Below are positions 41,129-48,758 of a DNA stretch of 64,000 nucleotides, in pieces (position 1 is the first letter of the stretch; each line of letters begins with the position of its first letter). Under the pieces are notes generated by a model. It was given only the letters and a program-made list of their open reading frames with translations, did no database searches and was not told where the DNA came from. Where the stretch lies: NCBI GenBank assembly GCA_036732025.1, contig DAINDE010000016.1:1-64000 (forward strand). The letters are read 5' to 3'. A program made the translations under genes and the position numbers. This DNA comes from SSSZ01 sp036732025 (GTDB lineage: Bacteria > Pseudomonadota > Gammaproteobacteria > Burkholderiales > Rhodocyclaceae).

Positions 41129-41909
41129 CCAAGCCCGGTTCATCGCTTCCCTGATCCTGTCGGCGGCCGCCACAACGGCGACGGCCGCCGACGATGTCGC
41201 CACCATGCTGCGCCAGGCCGACGCCTTCCGCCGCCCCGCCGCGGCCGTCAAAGTGGAAGCCGAGGTCGAGCAGTTCCGCCAGGGAGCGCTGGACAAGGAG
41301 CGGCGCTACACCATCTACATCAAGCCCGGCCGCCGTTCCCTGGTGCTGATGAAATCACCCTCGGAGATCGGGCAGAAGGTGCTCATGCTGGGTGAGCAGT
41401 TCTGGCTCCTCATGCCGGAAAGCCAGCGCCCCCTGCGCATCACCGCCAACCAGAAGCTGCTGGGCGAAGCTTCCACCGGCGATATCGCCGACATGACCTG
41501 GAGCGAGGATTATCAGGGCAAGTTGGCTGGCGAGGTGGAGTGCCCCCTGCCGCCTGCGGACCTGCCCGGCGTCACCGCCGGTGGCACCACCCGCCGCTGC
41601 CTGCATCTCGACCTTGAGGCTGCCCGGCCCGGGGTTACCTACGCGCGCCTCGACCTGTTCCTGGAGAAGGCGTCGAAACTCCCGATCAAGGCCGACCTCT
41701 TCGTCGCCTCCGGCAAGCGGGCCAAGGAAGCGTGGTATGTCGAGAAGCGCGTGGACGGACAGTCGCGCATCATGGCCATGGTCCTCCTGGATGGCATCCA
41801 GACCACCCGTCAAACCGTCATCCATTACCGCAGCATCGTTCCCAAGGAAAGTCCGGACGAGTTCTTCAACCCCGCGGCCCTGGTCAACAACGCCCTCGCC
41901 GGATGGTGA
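41121..41909 (+). CDS. LolA-like outer-membrane lipoprotein-sorting protein
   Basis: 262 residues with a signal peptide (FIASLILSAAATTATA). It has the LolA-like fold seen next to MMPL or ABC lipid exporters: RYTIYIKPGRRSLVLMKSPSEIGQKVLMLGEQFWLLMPESQRPLRI, then GDIADMTWSEDYQGKL and the C-terminal PIKADLFVASGKRAKEAWYVEKR, read in segments. Such proteins carry hydrophobic cargo across the periplasm. It is coupled to both neighbours by overlaps. Confidence 0.85.
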   Translation: MSSQARFIASLILSAAATTATAADDVATMLRQADAFRRPAAAVKVEAEVEQFRQGALDKERRYTIYIKPGRRSLVLMKSPSEIGQKVLMLGEQFWLLMPESQRPLRITANQKLLGEASTGDIADMTWSEDYQGKLAGEVECPLPPADLPGVTAGGTTRRCLHLDLEAARPGVTYARLDLFLEKASKLPIKADLFVASGKRAKEAWYVEKRVDGQSRIMAMVLLDGIQTTRQTVIHYRSIVPKESPDEFFNPAALVNNALAGW

Positions 41910-43135
41910 CGGGGCGCCTGCTCCTCGCTGTCGCCGGAGCGGTGCTGCCCTGGTGGCTGCAGGCCGCCGAGGTCAACCTCGGTTTCCTCGCCGCCCCCGA
42001 ATACCACGGCAGCAACCGGGACAGCCCGTACTACGCCGGGCCGCCGACGGTGCGGTCCGACCATGCCACCTCCCGCCAGGATCTGGGTCTCAAGGTGCGC
42101 GAAGGTGGTTTTTTCGCCGAGGGAACGCTGCGCTGGATCGCCGGTGAAGGCGGTGCCCACGAAAGCCACGGCATCGCCAACCAGCTTTACTACGACGGCG
42201 CCGTAACTCCCGGCGTCAACTGGAGCATCGGCCGCAAGGTGCTTTCCTGGGGTGTCGGCTTCGCGCTGCGCCCCCTGGACGTCGTGCAACGGGAGGATCG
42301 GCGCGCCGTCAACCCGGCCGCCCTCGTCGGTATCCCCCTGATCGCCATGGACCACTTCACCGCCGACCAGGCGTGGACCGTGGCCTGGCTGAACCCGGGC
42401 ACCGGCAGCGACAACACCGACCGCAAGGACGAGGCGCTGGCCCTGCGCTGGTATCGCTTCTCCGGCAGCGACGACTTCCATGCCGTCGCCCGCCTTTCCC
42501 GCCAACGACGGCTCGAAGCCGGTCTGGGCACCACCCGGGTTCTCGGCGACGACTGGTCCATCTACGGCGCCGCGCTGTATGCGGAACGCTACGGCAAGGT
42601 CCTCAATTCCCTGGCGGAAGGCGGGAGTACGCTGTTCGACCTGCGCGACCCCCGCACCCGCGTCTACCGCCACCACGGTGCCAAGGCCGTGATCGGCGCC
42701 CAGTGGACCGGCGTCTCGGGCTGGAGCCTCCTGGGCGAAATCTTCTACGACGGCGACGCCTACACCCGCGACGATTGGCGTCGCCTGGACGACCTGACCC
42801 GCCGCCAGTCGGCGGCCGCGGCATTCGTTCCCCCTGCCCTCCTGGCGGCGAACGTCGCCTGGTCCAGCCAGGCCTACCGCAGCCCGAGCCTCCTTCGGCA
42901 AAACCTGCTGCTCCGCCTTTCCTACGACGACGGCGACGGCTTCAAGCCGTATTTGGAGATGCTGCTGACCCCCGAGGACGGCGGCCACGTCGGCACGGCC
43001 GGTGTCAGCTACGCCAGAAACCGCCAGCGCTTCAGCGGCGGCTTGCGCCATGTCGGCGGTCCGGGCGACTCGGTCTACGGCCGGTCCCCGGAGAAGAATA
43101 TTTTCTGGATTGAGTGGCAGGTATCGGCGTTCTGA
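41903..43135 (+). CDS. outer-membrane beta-barrel protein
   Basis: 410 residues, starting within the last codons of the LolA-like gene (GTG 41906 is also possible). It has a signal peptide (LLLAVAGAVLPWWLQA) and alternating amphipathic strands throughout (DLGLKVREGGFFAEGTLRWIA, WSLLGEIFYDGDAY), and it ends WIEWQVSAF with terminal phenylalanine, the barrel-assembly signal. No named family is certain. Its place at the end of the ABC-LolA series makes it the likely outer-membrane component for the cargo. Confidence 0.82.
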   Translation: MVTGRLLLAVAGAVLPWWLQAAEVNLGFLAAPEYHGSNRDSPYYAGPPTVRSDHATSRQDLGLKVREGGFFAEGTLRWIAGEGGAHESHGIANQLYYDGAVTPGVNWSIGRKVLSWGVGFALRPLDVVQREDRRAVNPAALVGIPLIAMDHFTADQAWTVAWLNPGTGSDNTDRKDEALALRWYRFSGSDDFHAVARLSRQRRLEAGLGTTRVLGDDWSIYGAALYAERYGKVLNSLAEGGSTLFDLRDPRTRVYRHHGAKAVIGAQWTGVSGWSLLGEIFYDGDAYTRDDWRRLDDLTRRQSAAAAFVPPALLAANVAWSSQAYRSPSLLRQNLLLRLSYDDGDGFKPYLEMLLTPEDGGHVGTAGVSYARNRQRFSGGLRHVGGPGDSVYGRSPEKNIFWIEWQVSAF

Positions 43136-43475
43136 AAATTGTTGACCTGCGTCAACTTTCTACGCTTTTGTCGTATTCCGATGTTGTATCCCGTATGCAT
43201 CGCAACTATGATGCCGCGGATGCTCCGATGCCACCCCAGCACGGCCAACCTGATTTTCGGCAAATCGTCGCCATCGGAACAACTTGGGAGAACGCTCCCA
43301 GTTGCCGTGGCCACCAAGCTGGAGGTAGCCCTAGCCGTTTCATGCCTCGCCCCTCTGCCCCATAGGAACGAACAGGCTCGCCGGAAACACATCCGCCACG
43401 CCCTGTCAGAAAGTTCGTCAATAAGCCGTCCCCGACGCTGGTCTTACAAGCCTCACTTTCAACGGGTAATCTGAA
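43136..43475. other. 340-bp intergenic leader with two palindromes
   Basis: This gap separates the transport genes from the biosynthetic genes and has visibly lower GC content than its neighbours. GTTGAC-CTGC-GTCAAC (43141-43156) is a perfect 6-4-6 palindrome. CAACTTGGGAG/CTCCCAGTTG (43280-43304, AACG loop) is a strong stem with one bulged base. A promoter for the ketosynthase gene probably lies here, but no clear -35/-10 pair stands out. I found no credible gene in it. Confidence 0.6.
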
Positions 43476-44735
43476 ATGCAAAAAAACGCACCCCGCCGCG
43501 TTGCTGTCACCGGCTACGGCGCCCTCTGCTCATTGGGAAACAACAGCGGCGAAATCTGGGATTCGATCGTCGATTACAAGATCGGCTACCAACAGGAATC
43601 CTTCGGAGACCCCAGCATCGTCGCCAAATTCTTTGGCTTCATGCGCGACAAGCCGCCCCGCAAGGGCATTCCCAAGGCCATCCTCAAGTTCCTGCCGGAG
43701 TTCGCCCGGCTTGGCATGACAGCCGCCAATGAAGCGCTGACCATGGCCTTCGGCGACGATTTCTGTCTGGACGACGTATACGACCCATTTGATCGCGGTG
43801 TCATATTCGGCACGGGGTGGGGCGGGCAGGACGAATCCACGATCGAGAACACCAGCTACCGGGCCGAGGGTATGGCCTCGCCCTTCTGCAACCTGCTGGT
43901 GATGCCCAACGTCGCCACGGCGGCCATGTCCATGCACTGGAACCTGCGGGGCTACCAGAACACCCCGGTCGCTGCCTGCGCCACGGGCAGCATCGCCGTC
44001 GGCGATGCTTTCGAGATCATCCGTTCCGGCCGCGCCAAGATCATGCTGGCCGGTGGCGGCGAAAGCATCCGCGAGGATTTCTGCGTTTGGAGCATCGATG
44101 CCCTGCGCGCCCTGAGCAAGGAGCAGGACACGCCGGAAAAAGCATGCTGCCCCTTCAGTGCCGACCGCAGCGGATTCGTCCTCTCCGAGGGCGCCGCCGT
44201 CGTCTGCCTGGAAGACCTCGAATCGGCCCGGACCCGGGGGGCCCGTATCCTCGGGGAAGTCATCGGTTACGGCAACTATTCCGACGCCCGCGACATCACC
44301 TCGCCGGCTGAGGACCTCCTCGCCCGCACCCGCACCATCCGGACCGCTTGCGCCCAGGCCGGGCTGGCGCCGGAGGACATCGACTACATCAATGCCCACG
44401 GCACCTCGACCCCGCTCAACGACATCAACGAGACCAAGGCCCTCAAGCTGGCCCTGGGCGATGCCGCCTACCGCATTCCCACCTCCAGCACCAAATCCTA
44501 TACCGGCCACCTCATCGCTGCCGCCGGCGCCCTGGAATCCATCTTCTGCCTCAAAACCCTGGAAACGGGGCTCATGCCGGCTACCATTCATCTCAACAAC
44601 CCCGACCCCGAATGCGACCTGGACTTCATCCCAAACGTCCACCGGCGGAAGGAAGGCATCCGCCACGTGCTCAACGTCAACTACGGCTTCGGCGGCTCCA
44701 ACAGTGCCCTCGTCTTTGCCAAGGTGATGCAGTGA
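43476..44735 (+). CDS. beta-ketoacyl-ACP synthase (FabF-like)
   Basis: 419 residues. All catalytic residues are present: C168 in PVAACATGSIAVGDA, H308 in NAHGTSTPLND, K340 and H345 in SSTKSYTGHLIAAAG, and the closing NYGFGGSNSALVF. It is a full decarboxylating condensing enzyme, not a chain-length-factor-like partner. It extends an ACP-bound acyl chain with malonyl-ACP. Single KAS and no malonyltransferase in the cluster, so malonyl-ACP must come from the host FabD. It overlaps the hotdog gene by GTGA. Confidence 0.9.
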   Translation: MQKNAPRRVAVTGYGALCSLGNNSGEIWDSIVDYKIGYQQESFGDPSIVAKFFGFMRDKPPRKGIPKAILKFLPEFARLGMTAANEALTMAFGDDFCLDDVYDPFDRGVIFGTGWGGQDESTIENTSYRAEGMASPFCNLLVMPNVATAAMSMHWNLRGYQNTPVAACATGSIAVGDAFEIIRSGRAKIMLAGGGESIREDFCVWSIDALRALSKEQDTPEKACCPFSADRSGFVLSEGAAVVCLEDLESARTRGARILGEVIGYGNYSDARDITSPAEDLLARTRTIRTACAQAGLAPEDIDYINAHGTSTPLNDINETKALKLALGDAAYRIPTSSTKSYTGHLIAAAGALESIFCLKTLETGLMPATIHLNNPDPECDLDFIPNVHRRKEGIRHVLNVNYGFGGSNSALVFAKVMQ

Positions 44736-45547
44736 CCGCCCTGCGCTTCAGCGGCCAAGCGGTGCAGACCTGGGCTGACTATTCCGGCGACTTCAATCCG
44801 ATCCATTTCGATGAACGGGTAGCCCAGGCAGCCATCGGCAAGGGTGGCACCGTCATCCACGGCATGCTGGCCATGCTGCCCCTCAAGGCAGCCCACTCGG
44901 CGATGCCCTGGGAAGGCGACGGTTGGCTGCAATGGACAGCCATGTTGCGCCAGGCCATGCCCCTGCACTTCGGCTATGCCATCGAGGCGAGAGTGGCGCA
45001 ACCCGGGCGCAAGGTCCGCTTCAAGCTTTCCGCCCAGGATGATGGCGAAGCCAAGATCACCGGCCACTGTTCGGCCATCGACTTCGACGCCGCCCCCTAC
45101 GCGTGCTTCCCGCCGATTGCCGTTCCGGCCGCCGAAGCCCGCGGCGAGCTTGCCCGCTTCGCGGCGCTGTTCCCCGATGTTTCGCCAGCGTGGATCGCCC
45201 TCGACGCCATGGTCTTCTCGCGCTACATCCGGCTCCATGCCGAGGCGGTGTTCCGCGACGAACTCATCCGCCGCTTCGGCGACGGCGACCCGGAAGCCGT
45301 TGCAGGTGGCCGCCTGGTCACCATGCAGACCCACCACACCACCACCTTCCGGCGCGACCTGCTTGCCCATGCCCGGGAGCTCGATTTCGCCGCCTTGGCC
45401 TACGCCTACGCCAAGACCGAGGAACTCAACGGCGAGGATTCCGTTTTCGCCACGGTGGACATCCCTGTCTGGCTCGACGGCGCCCTCGCCCAGGTCGTCC
45501 AGATCGGCCTCATGGCCCGCAAGCTTTCTTCCTTCAACCCAAACTAG
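44732..45547 (+). CDS. MaoC-like double hotdog protein (dehydratase or thioesterase)
   Basis: 271 residues from GTG 44732, inside the GTGA overlap. The first half carries the hydratase motif YSGDFNPIHFD plus GTVIHGMLAM, the pattern of MaoC/R-hydratases where the Asp-Asn-Pro-x-His set is catalytic. The second half is less conserved, and GGRLVTMQTHHTTTF may be a second, degenerate hotdog. Expected role: dehydration of the 3-hydroxyacyl-ACP produced by the FabG-like enzyme. A thioesterase role cannot be excluded. Confidence 0.75.
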   Translation: MTALRFSGQAVQTWADYSGDFNPIHFDERVAQAAIGKGGTVIHGMLAMLPLKAAHSAMPWEGDGWLQWTAMLRQAMPLHFGYAIEARVAQPGRKVRFKLSAQDDGEAKITGHCSAIDFDAAPYACFPPIAVPAAEARGELARFAALFPDVSPAWIALDAMVFSRYIRLHAEAVFRDELIRRFGDGDPEAVAGGRLVTMQTHHTTTFRRDLLAHARELDFAALAYAYAKTEELNGEDSVFATVDIPVWLDGALAQVVQIGLMARKLSSFNPN

Positions 45548-45556
45548 GAGCACCCC

Positions 45557-45802
45557 ATGACCAAAACCTTTGAGTTCCTAACCAACGCGATCGGCGATCT
45601 GGTCGATTTCGAGGTGGCAGACATGAAGCCGGAAACCGGCCTGCTGGAACTGGGCCTCGACAGCCTGGACTACGTTTCCCTGCAACTGGCCATCAAGAAG
45701 AAATACGGGGTCGAGATCAATTTCGACGACTTCACCTCGGGCCAGATCACCACCATTGCCGAGTTCTGCAGCTATATTGAAGACCGTCTGGTGACGGCCT
45801 GA
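45557..45802 (+). CDS. acyl carrier protein
   Basis: 81 residues, acidic and helical, with the phosphopantetheine site GLDSLD (S36). It is a pathway-specific carrier, clearly distinct from housekeeping ACP (no DSLDTVEL; the site continues DYVSLQLAIKKKYGVEINF). It sits between the hotdog and diiron genes and is the obvious tether for both. A priming ligase is not present in the window. Confidence 0.9.
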   Translation: MTKTFEFLTNAIGDLVDFEVADMKPETGLLELGLDSLDYVSLQLAIKKKYGVEINFDDFTSGQITTIAEFCSYIEDRLVTA

Positions 45803-45824
45803 TCCTTTACCGAGGGGGAGCATC

Positions 45825-46739
45825 ATGAGTGGACTAGAAACCGTCGCCAAGTTCGGCTGCCTGTCGGACGAGAACCGCTGGCCCGCTGGCCGTTACGACT
45901 TTCCGTGGCTAGCGGAGCTGGACGAGCACGACCGCGAGATCATCCGCCTGCTGGACTGCCTGCGGGACGGCGAATACTCGGGCCAGGCCTCCGCCGCCCA
46001 GTTCTACGACATGCTGATCGGCGCCCGCAAAAAAGGCGCCCCGCCGGAACTGATCTCCGACTGGACGCCCCTGTTCTCCTACATGTACACCATCGTGTAC
46101 GAGGAAATGCGCCACGGCATGGTTCTTGGACTGCTCTACCACTACGTCACCACTGGCAGGATGGACTACCTCGCCCAGGTGAACATCCGCGACTTCGGCG
46201 AGCGCTACGTCTGGTGCTACGAAGAGCGCCGATATTGGGACGAGTACGCTTATATCCTGGCCCACCTGTTCTCCGAGGTGATCAACACCGAACTTTACCG
46301 TGACGTGGTCAACCGCGTGCACCATCCCGAGCTGAAGGCGGCCCTGGCCAACATCCGCAACGACGAAGCACGCCACATCGCCGCCTGGACGGCCCTCATC
46401 AAGGACCTCATCGACGCCGATCCCCGTCACCGCGCCGGCGCCCTGGCTTCCCTCGAGCGCGGATTGCTCTACCACAACGCCATGGTGCACGAGACCTACT
46501 TCGAAGGGCTCAACAAGATGCTGCCTCTCTTCCTCTCCGAAAACCGGGACAAGCTGGAACCGATCCGCCGCATCACCCGGCAGAAGCATCGCATCCTCAA
46601 CGAGCTGTTCGGCGACGACAACCCCTACTCGGAAAAGGACGTGCAGAACCTTCATCTGGCCTATCTGCAGAAGGCCGCCGGACACAACCGCGCCAAATTC
46701 ACCGAAGCCCGCGCCGACAACATCGAGTTCGTGGCCTGA
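45825..46739 (+). CDS. ferritin-like diiron enzyme resembling acyl-ACP desaturases
   Basis: 304 residues with GAGGGGGAG upstream. The helical bundle has two ExxH ligand pairs: E94-H97 in YEEMRHGMVLGLLYHYVTTGRMD and E181-H184 in NDEARHIAAW, with E151/E156 in SEVINTELY between. The blocks EEMRHG...GRMD and NDEARH closely echo EENRHG...GRVD and DEKRH of soluble stearoyl-ACP desaturases. The fourth ligand helix is less clear. Next to an ACP gene it most likely desaturates or otherwise oxidises an ACP-bound chain using O2; this is inference. It is followed by an intrinsic terminator. Confidence 0.7.
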   Translation: MSGLETVAKFGCLSDENRWPAGRYDFPWLAELDEHDREIIRLLDCLRDGEYSGQASAAQFYDMLIGARKKGAPPELISDWTPLFSYMYTIVYEEMRHGMVLGLLYHYVTTGRMDYLAQVNIRDFGERYVWCYEERRYWDEYAYILAHLFSEVINTELYRDVVNRVHHPELKAALANIRNDEARHIAAWTALIKDLIDADPRHRAGALASLERGLLYHNAMVHETYFEGLNKMLPLFLSENRDKLEPIRRITRQKHRILNELFGDDNPYSEKDVQNLHLAYLQKAAGHNRAKFTEARADNIEFVA

Positions 46740-46755
46740 TCCCGCGAAGCCGCCA

Positions 46756-46785
46756 GCCCCGGGTGCCCTTGCCCGGGGCGTTTTT
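46756..46785 (+). terminator. intrinsic terminator inside the biosynthetic gene series
   Basis: GCCCCGGG (46756-46763) and CCCGGGGC (46772-46779) form a perfect eight-base stem with an eight-base loop, followed after one G by TTTTT. It lies between the diiron gene and the FabG-like gene, 12 bp before the TTG start, and the ribosome site of that gene lies immediately after the T run. It should reduce or condition transcription of the last three genes. Confidence 0.75.
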
Positions 46786-46797
46786 CTGGAGAAAGCC

Positions 46798-47538
46798 TTG
46801 ACACAACGATCTTGGGTCTTCGTCACCGGCGGCAGCCGCGGCATCGGTGGCGGCATCGTCCGCGGCCTCGCTGCGGCGGGGTACGACGTCATCTTTACCT
46901 ACCTCTCCTCCGGCGAAGCCGCCGACGCCTTGGCGGCGGAATGCTCGCAGAACGGCGTCCGCTGCCGTGGCCTGCGCTGCGACATGGCCGACGGGGACCA
47001 GGTGGACGCCCTGGCGGCTGAACTCTGCGGCATCTACGGCGCTCCCTACGCCGTCATCAACAACGCCGGCATCGCCCGCGATTCCCTGATCTTCATGATG
47101 GACCGCGACAAATGGCGCGACGTCGTCCGCAACAACCTGGACGCCGCTTACTACGTCGCCCACGCCTTCATTCCACGCATGGTGGAAAACGAGGGCGGCT
47201 GCCTCATCAACCTCAGTTCGGTCACCGCCCTCAAAGGCAATGCCGGCCAGTCCAACTACGGCGCCACCAAGGCCGCCCTCATCGGCATGACGAAATCCCT
47301 GGCCGTCGAGCTGGGCCGCTTCAACCTGCGCGTCAACGCCATCGCCCCGGGCCTCATCGAAACGGAGATGACGGACAGGATGCCCGAGGCCCAGCGCAAG
47401 CGCCTGATCGGCCATGTTCCCCTGGGCCGCCTGGGCTGCGTGGACGACGTGGCTGCCATGGTCGCCTTCCTCCTCGGATCTGGCGGCCGCTACATCACCG
47501 GGCAGACCTTCGTCATCGACGGCGGACTCACCGCCTGA
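46798..47538 (+). CDS. FabG-like 3-oxoacyl-ACP reductase (short-chain dehydrogenase)
   Basis: 246 residues starting at TTG 46798 with GGAGA upstream; no in-frame ATG precedes the nucleotide-binding motif. Classical SDR features: VTGGSRGIGGGI for NADP(H), NNAGIARDSL, the serine in INLSSVTALKG and YGATK (tyrosine and lysine of the active site), and GLIETEMTD near the C-terminus. It reduces the 3-oxoacyl-ACP made by the ketosynthase. The weak start codon and the terminator just upstream suggest lower expression than the earlier genes. Confidence 0.9.
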   Translation: MTQRSWVFVTGGSRGIGGGIVRGLAAAGYDVIFTYLSSGEAADALAAECSQNGVRCRGLRCDMADGDQVDALAAELCGIYGAPYAVINNAGIARDSLIFMMDRDKWRDVVRNNLDAAYYVAHAFIPRMVENEGGCLINLSSVTALKGNAGQSNYGATKAALIGMTKSLAVELGRFNLRVNAIAPGLIETEMTDRMPEAQRKRLIGHVPLGRLGCVDDVAAMVAFLLGSGGRYITGQTFVIDGGLTA

Positions 47539-47588
47539 GCCCTTCCGCCGGCCCTCGCTCTCCGGCAACCTTCGACAGGAAATTACCC

Positions 47589-48743
47589 GTGCAGGAAACG
47601 TCCCGCCCCTCCACCATCGTTCTTACCGGCGCCACCGGTGCCCTCGGCTCGGAACTCGTGCCGCGCCTGCTTCGGCGCTACCCGGAATCGCGCCTGGTCG
47701 CCATCGTGCGCGGTACATCCCGGGAAGAGGCTGCTGCCCGGCTGGCCCGCGCCATCGACGACCCCGCCCTGACCGCCGCCGCCGGCGACCGCATCGAGGC
47801 CCTGCCTGGCGATGTCGGCAAGCCGCTTCTCGGCCTCGAGCCGAAAACCGCCCACGGCCTCGCCGCCAGGACCGGCAAGCTTTTCCATCTGGCCGCCAAC
47901 GTCCGCTTCAGTGCCACCTTGCCTGAATCCCGGGCGGGCAATGTGGACAGCACCCGGCAGGTGATCGAGTTCTGCCGCCTCTGCCACGCCGCCAATCCCG
48001 CGGAATTCGAGTTGCACTACGCTTCCACCGCCTACGTCGTGGGCGACCGCCGCGGCCCCCTGCGGGAGGACGAACTGGACTGCGGCCAGGGCTTCTGGAA
48101 TGCCTACGAGCAATCCAAGCTGGAGGCCGAGGAACTGGCGGCGGCAGCCCGTTGCGACATGCCGGTCACCATCTACCGGCCCAGCCAGGTGATCTGCCTC
48201 TCGGCCGACGGCAAGGTGCGCAAGCTGTTCGGCTTCCTGGAATTCATGAAGCTCGCCTGCACCGGCAAGGCGCGCATCGGCGTCTTGCCGGCCCGGCCGG
48301 AGGTCCGCACGGACATGGTTCCCATCGACTACGTCTGCGATGCCATCGCCTACCTCAGCGGCGAACCCGACGCCCGGGGGCGGACCTTCCTGCTGGCGGC
48401 CGGTCTTGCCCGCAGCCTGTCCCTCGAGGATGTCATCGACGTCGCCTATCGCGTCGTGCGCGAACATGCCCCGGACAACGAAGAAATCCAGAAGCCCCGC
48501 TACCTGGCTCCAGAAAACTTCGCTGCCGCTGCCGGTATCCCCGGCATCCACCCCGCCCTCGGCGGCCTGCTTGGCATCTACCTGACCTACCTGACCTACG
48601 ACCGCGATTTCCAGGTCGAGGACACCATGGCCCGCCTCGCCCGGGGCGGCATCGTCCTGCCCCCCATGGCCGAGGTCATCCGCGACAGCGTCAAGTACGT
48701 GGTCCGGCAGCATTTCAACGAGGCGGCCCTGGCCTCCGCCTGA
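47589..48743 (+). CDS. thioester-reductase-like extended SDR
   Basis: 384 residues from GTG 47589 with AGGA at 47577-47580. Features of the NAD-binding_4 / acyl-thioester reductase group: VLTGATGALGSELVPRLLRR, KLFHLAANVRFSATLPESRAGNVDSTRQVIEFC, YASTAYVVGDR, NAYEQSKLEAEEL (YxxxK) and IYRPSQVI. The C-terminal 70 residues are specific. Such enzymes release carrier-bound acyl chains as aldehydes or alcohols. It is free-standing rather than fused to an adenylation or carrier domain, so the ACP in this cluster may be its substrate. Confidence 0.78.
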   Translation: MQETSRPSTIVLTGATGALGSELVPRLLRRYPESRLVAIVRGTSREEAAARLARAIDDPALTAAAGDRIEALPGDVGKPLLGLEPKTAHGLAARTGKLFHLAANVRFSATLPESRAGNVDSTRQVIEFCRLCHAANPAEFELHYASTAYVVGDRRGPLREDELDCGQGFWNAYEQSKLEAEELAAAARCDMPVTIYRPSQVICLSADGKVRKLFGFLEFMKLACTGKARIGVLPARPEVRTDMVPIDYVCDAIAYLSGEPDARGRTFLLAAGLARSLSLEDVIDVAYRVVREHAPDNEEIQKPRYLAPENFAAAAGIPGIHPALGGLLGIYLTYLTYDRDFQVEDTMARLARGGIVLPPMAEVIRDSVKYVVRQHFNEAALASA

Positions 48744-48758
48744 ACGAGAACGAAGCAG

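Noticed and set aside
43139..43474. 111-residue frame in the 340-bp leader
   Set aside because: No ribosome site, unusual composition and it ends exactly at the ketosynthase start; more likely non-coding.
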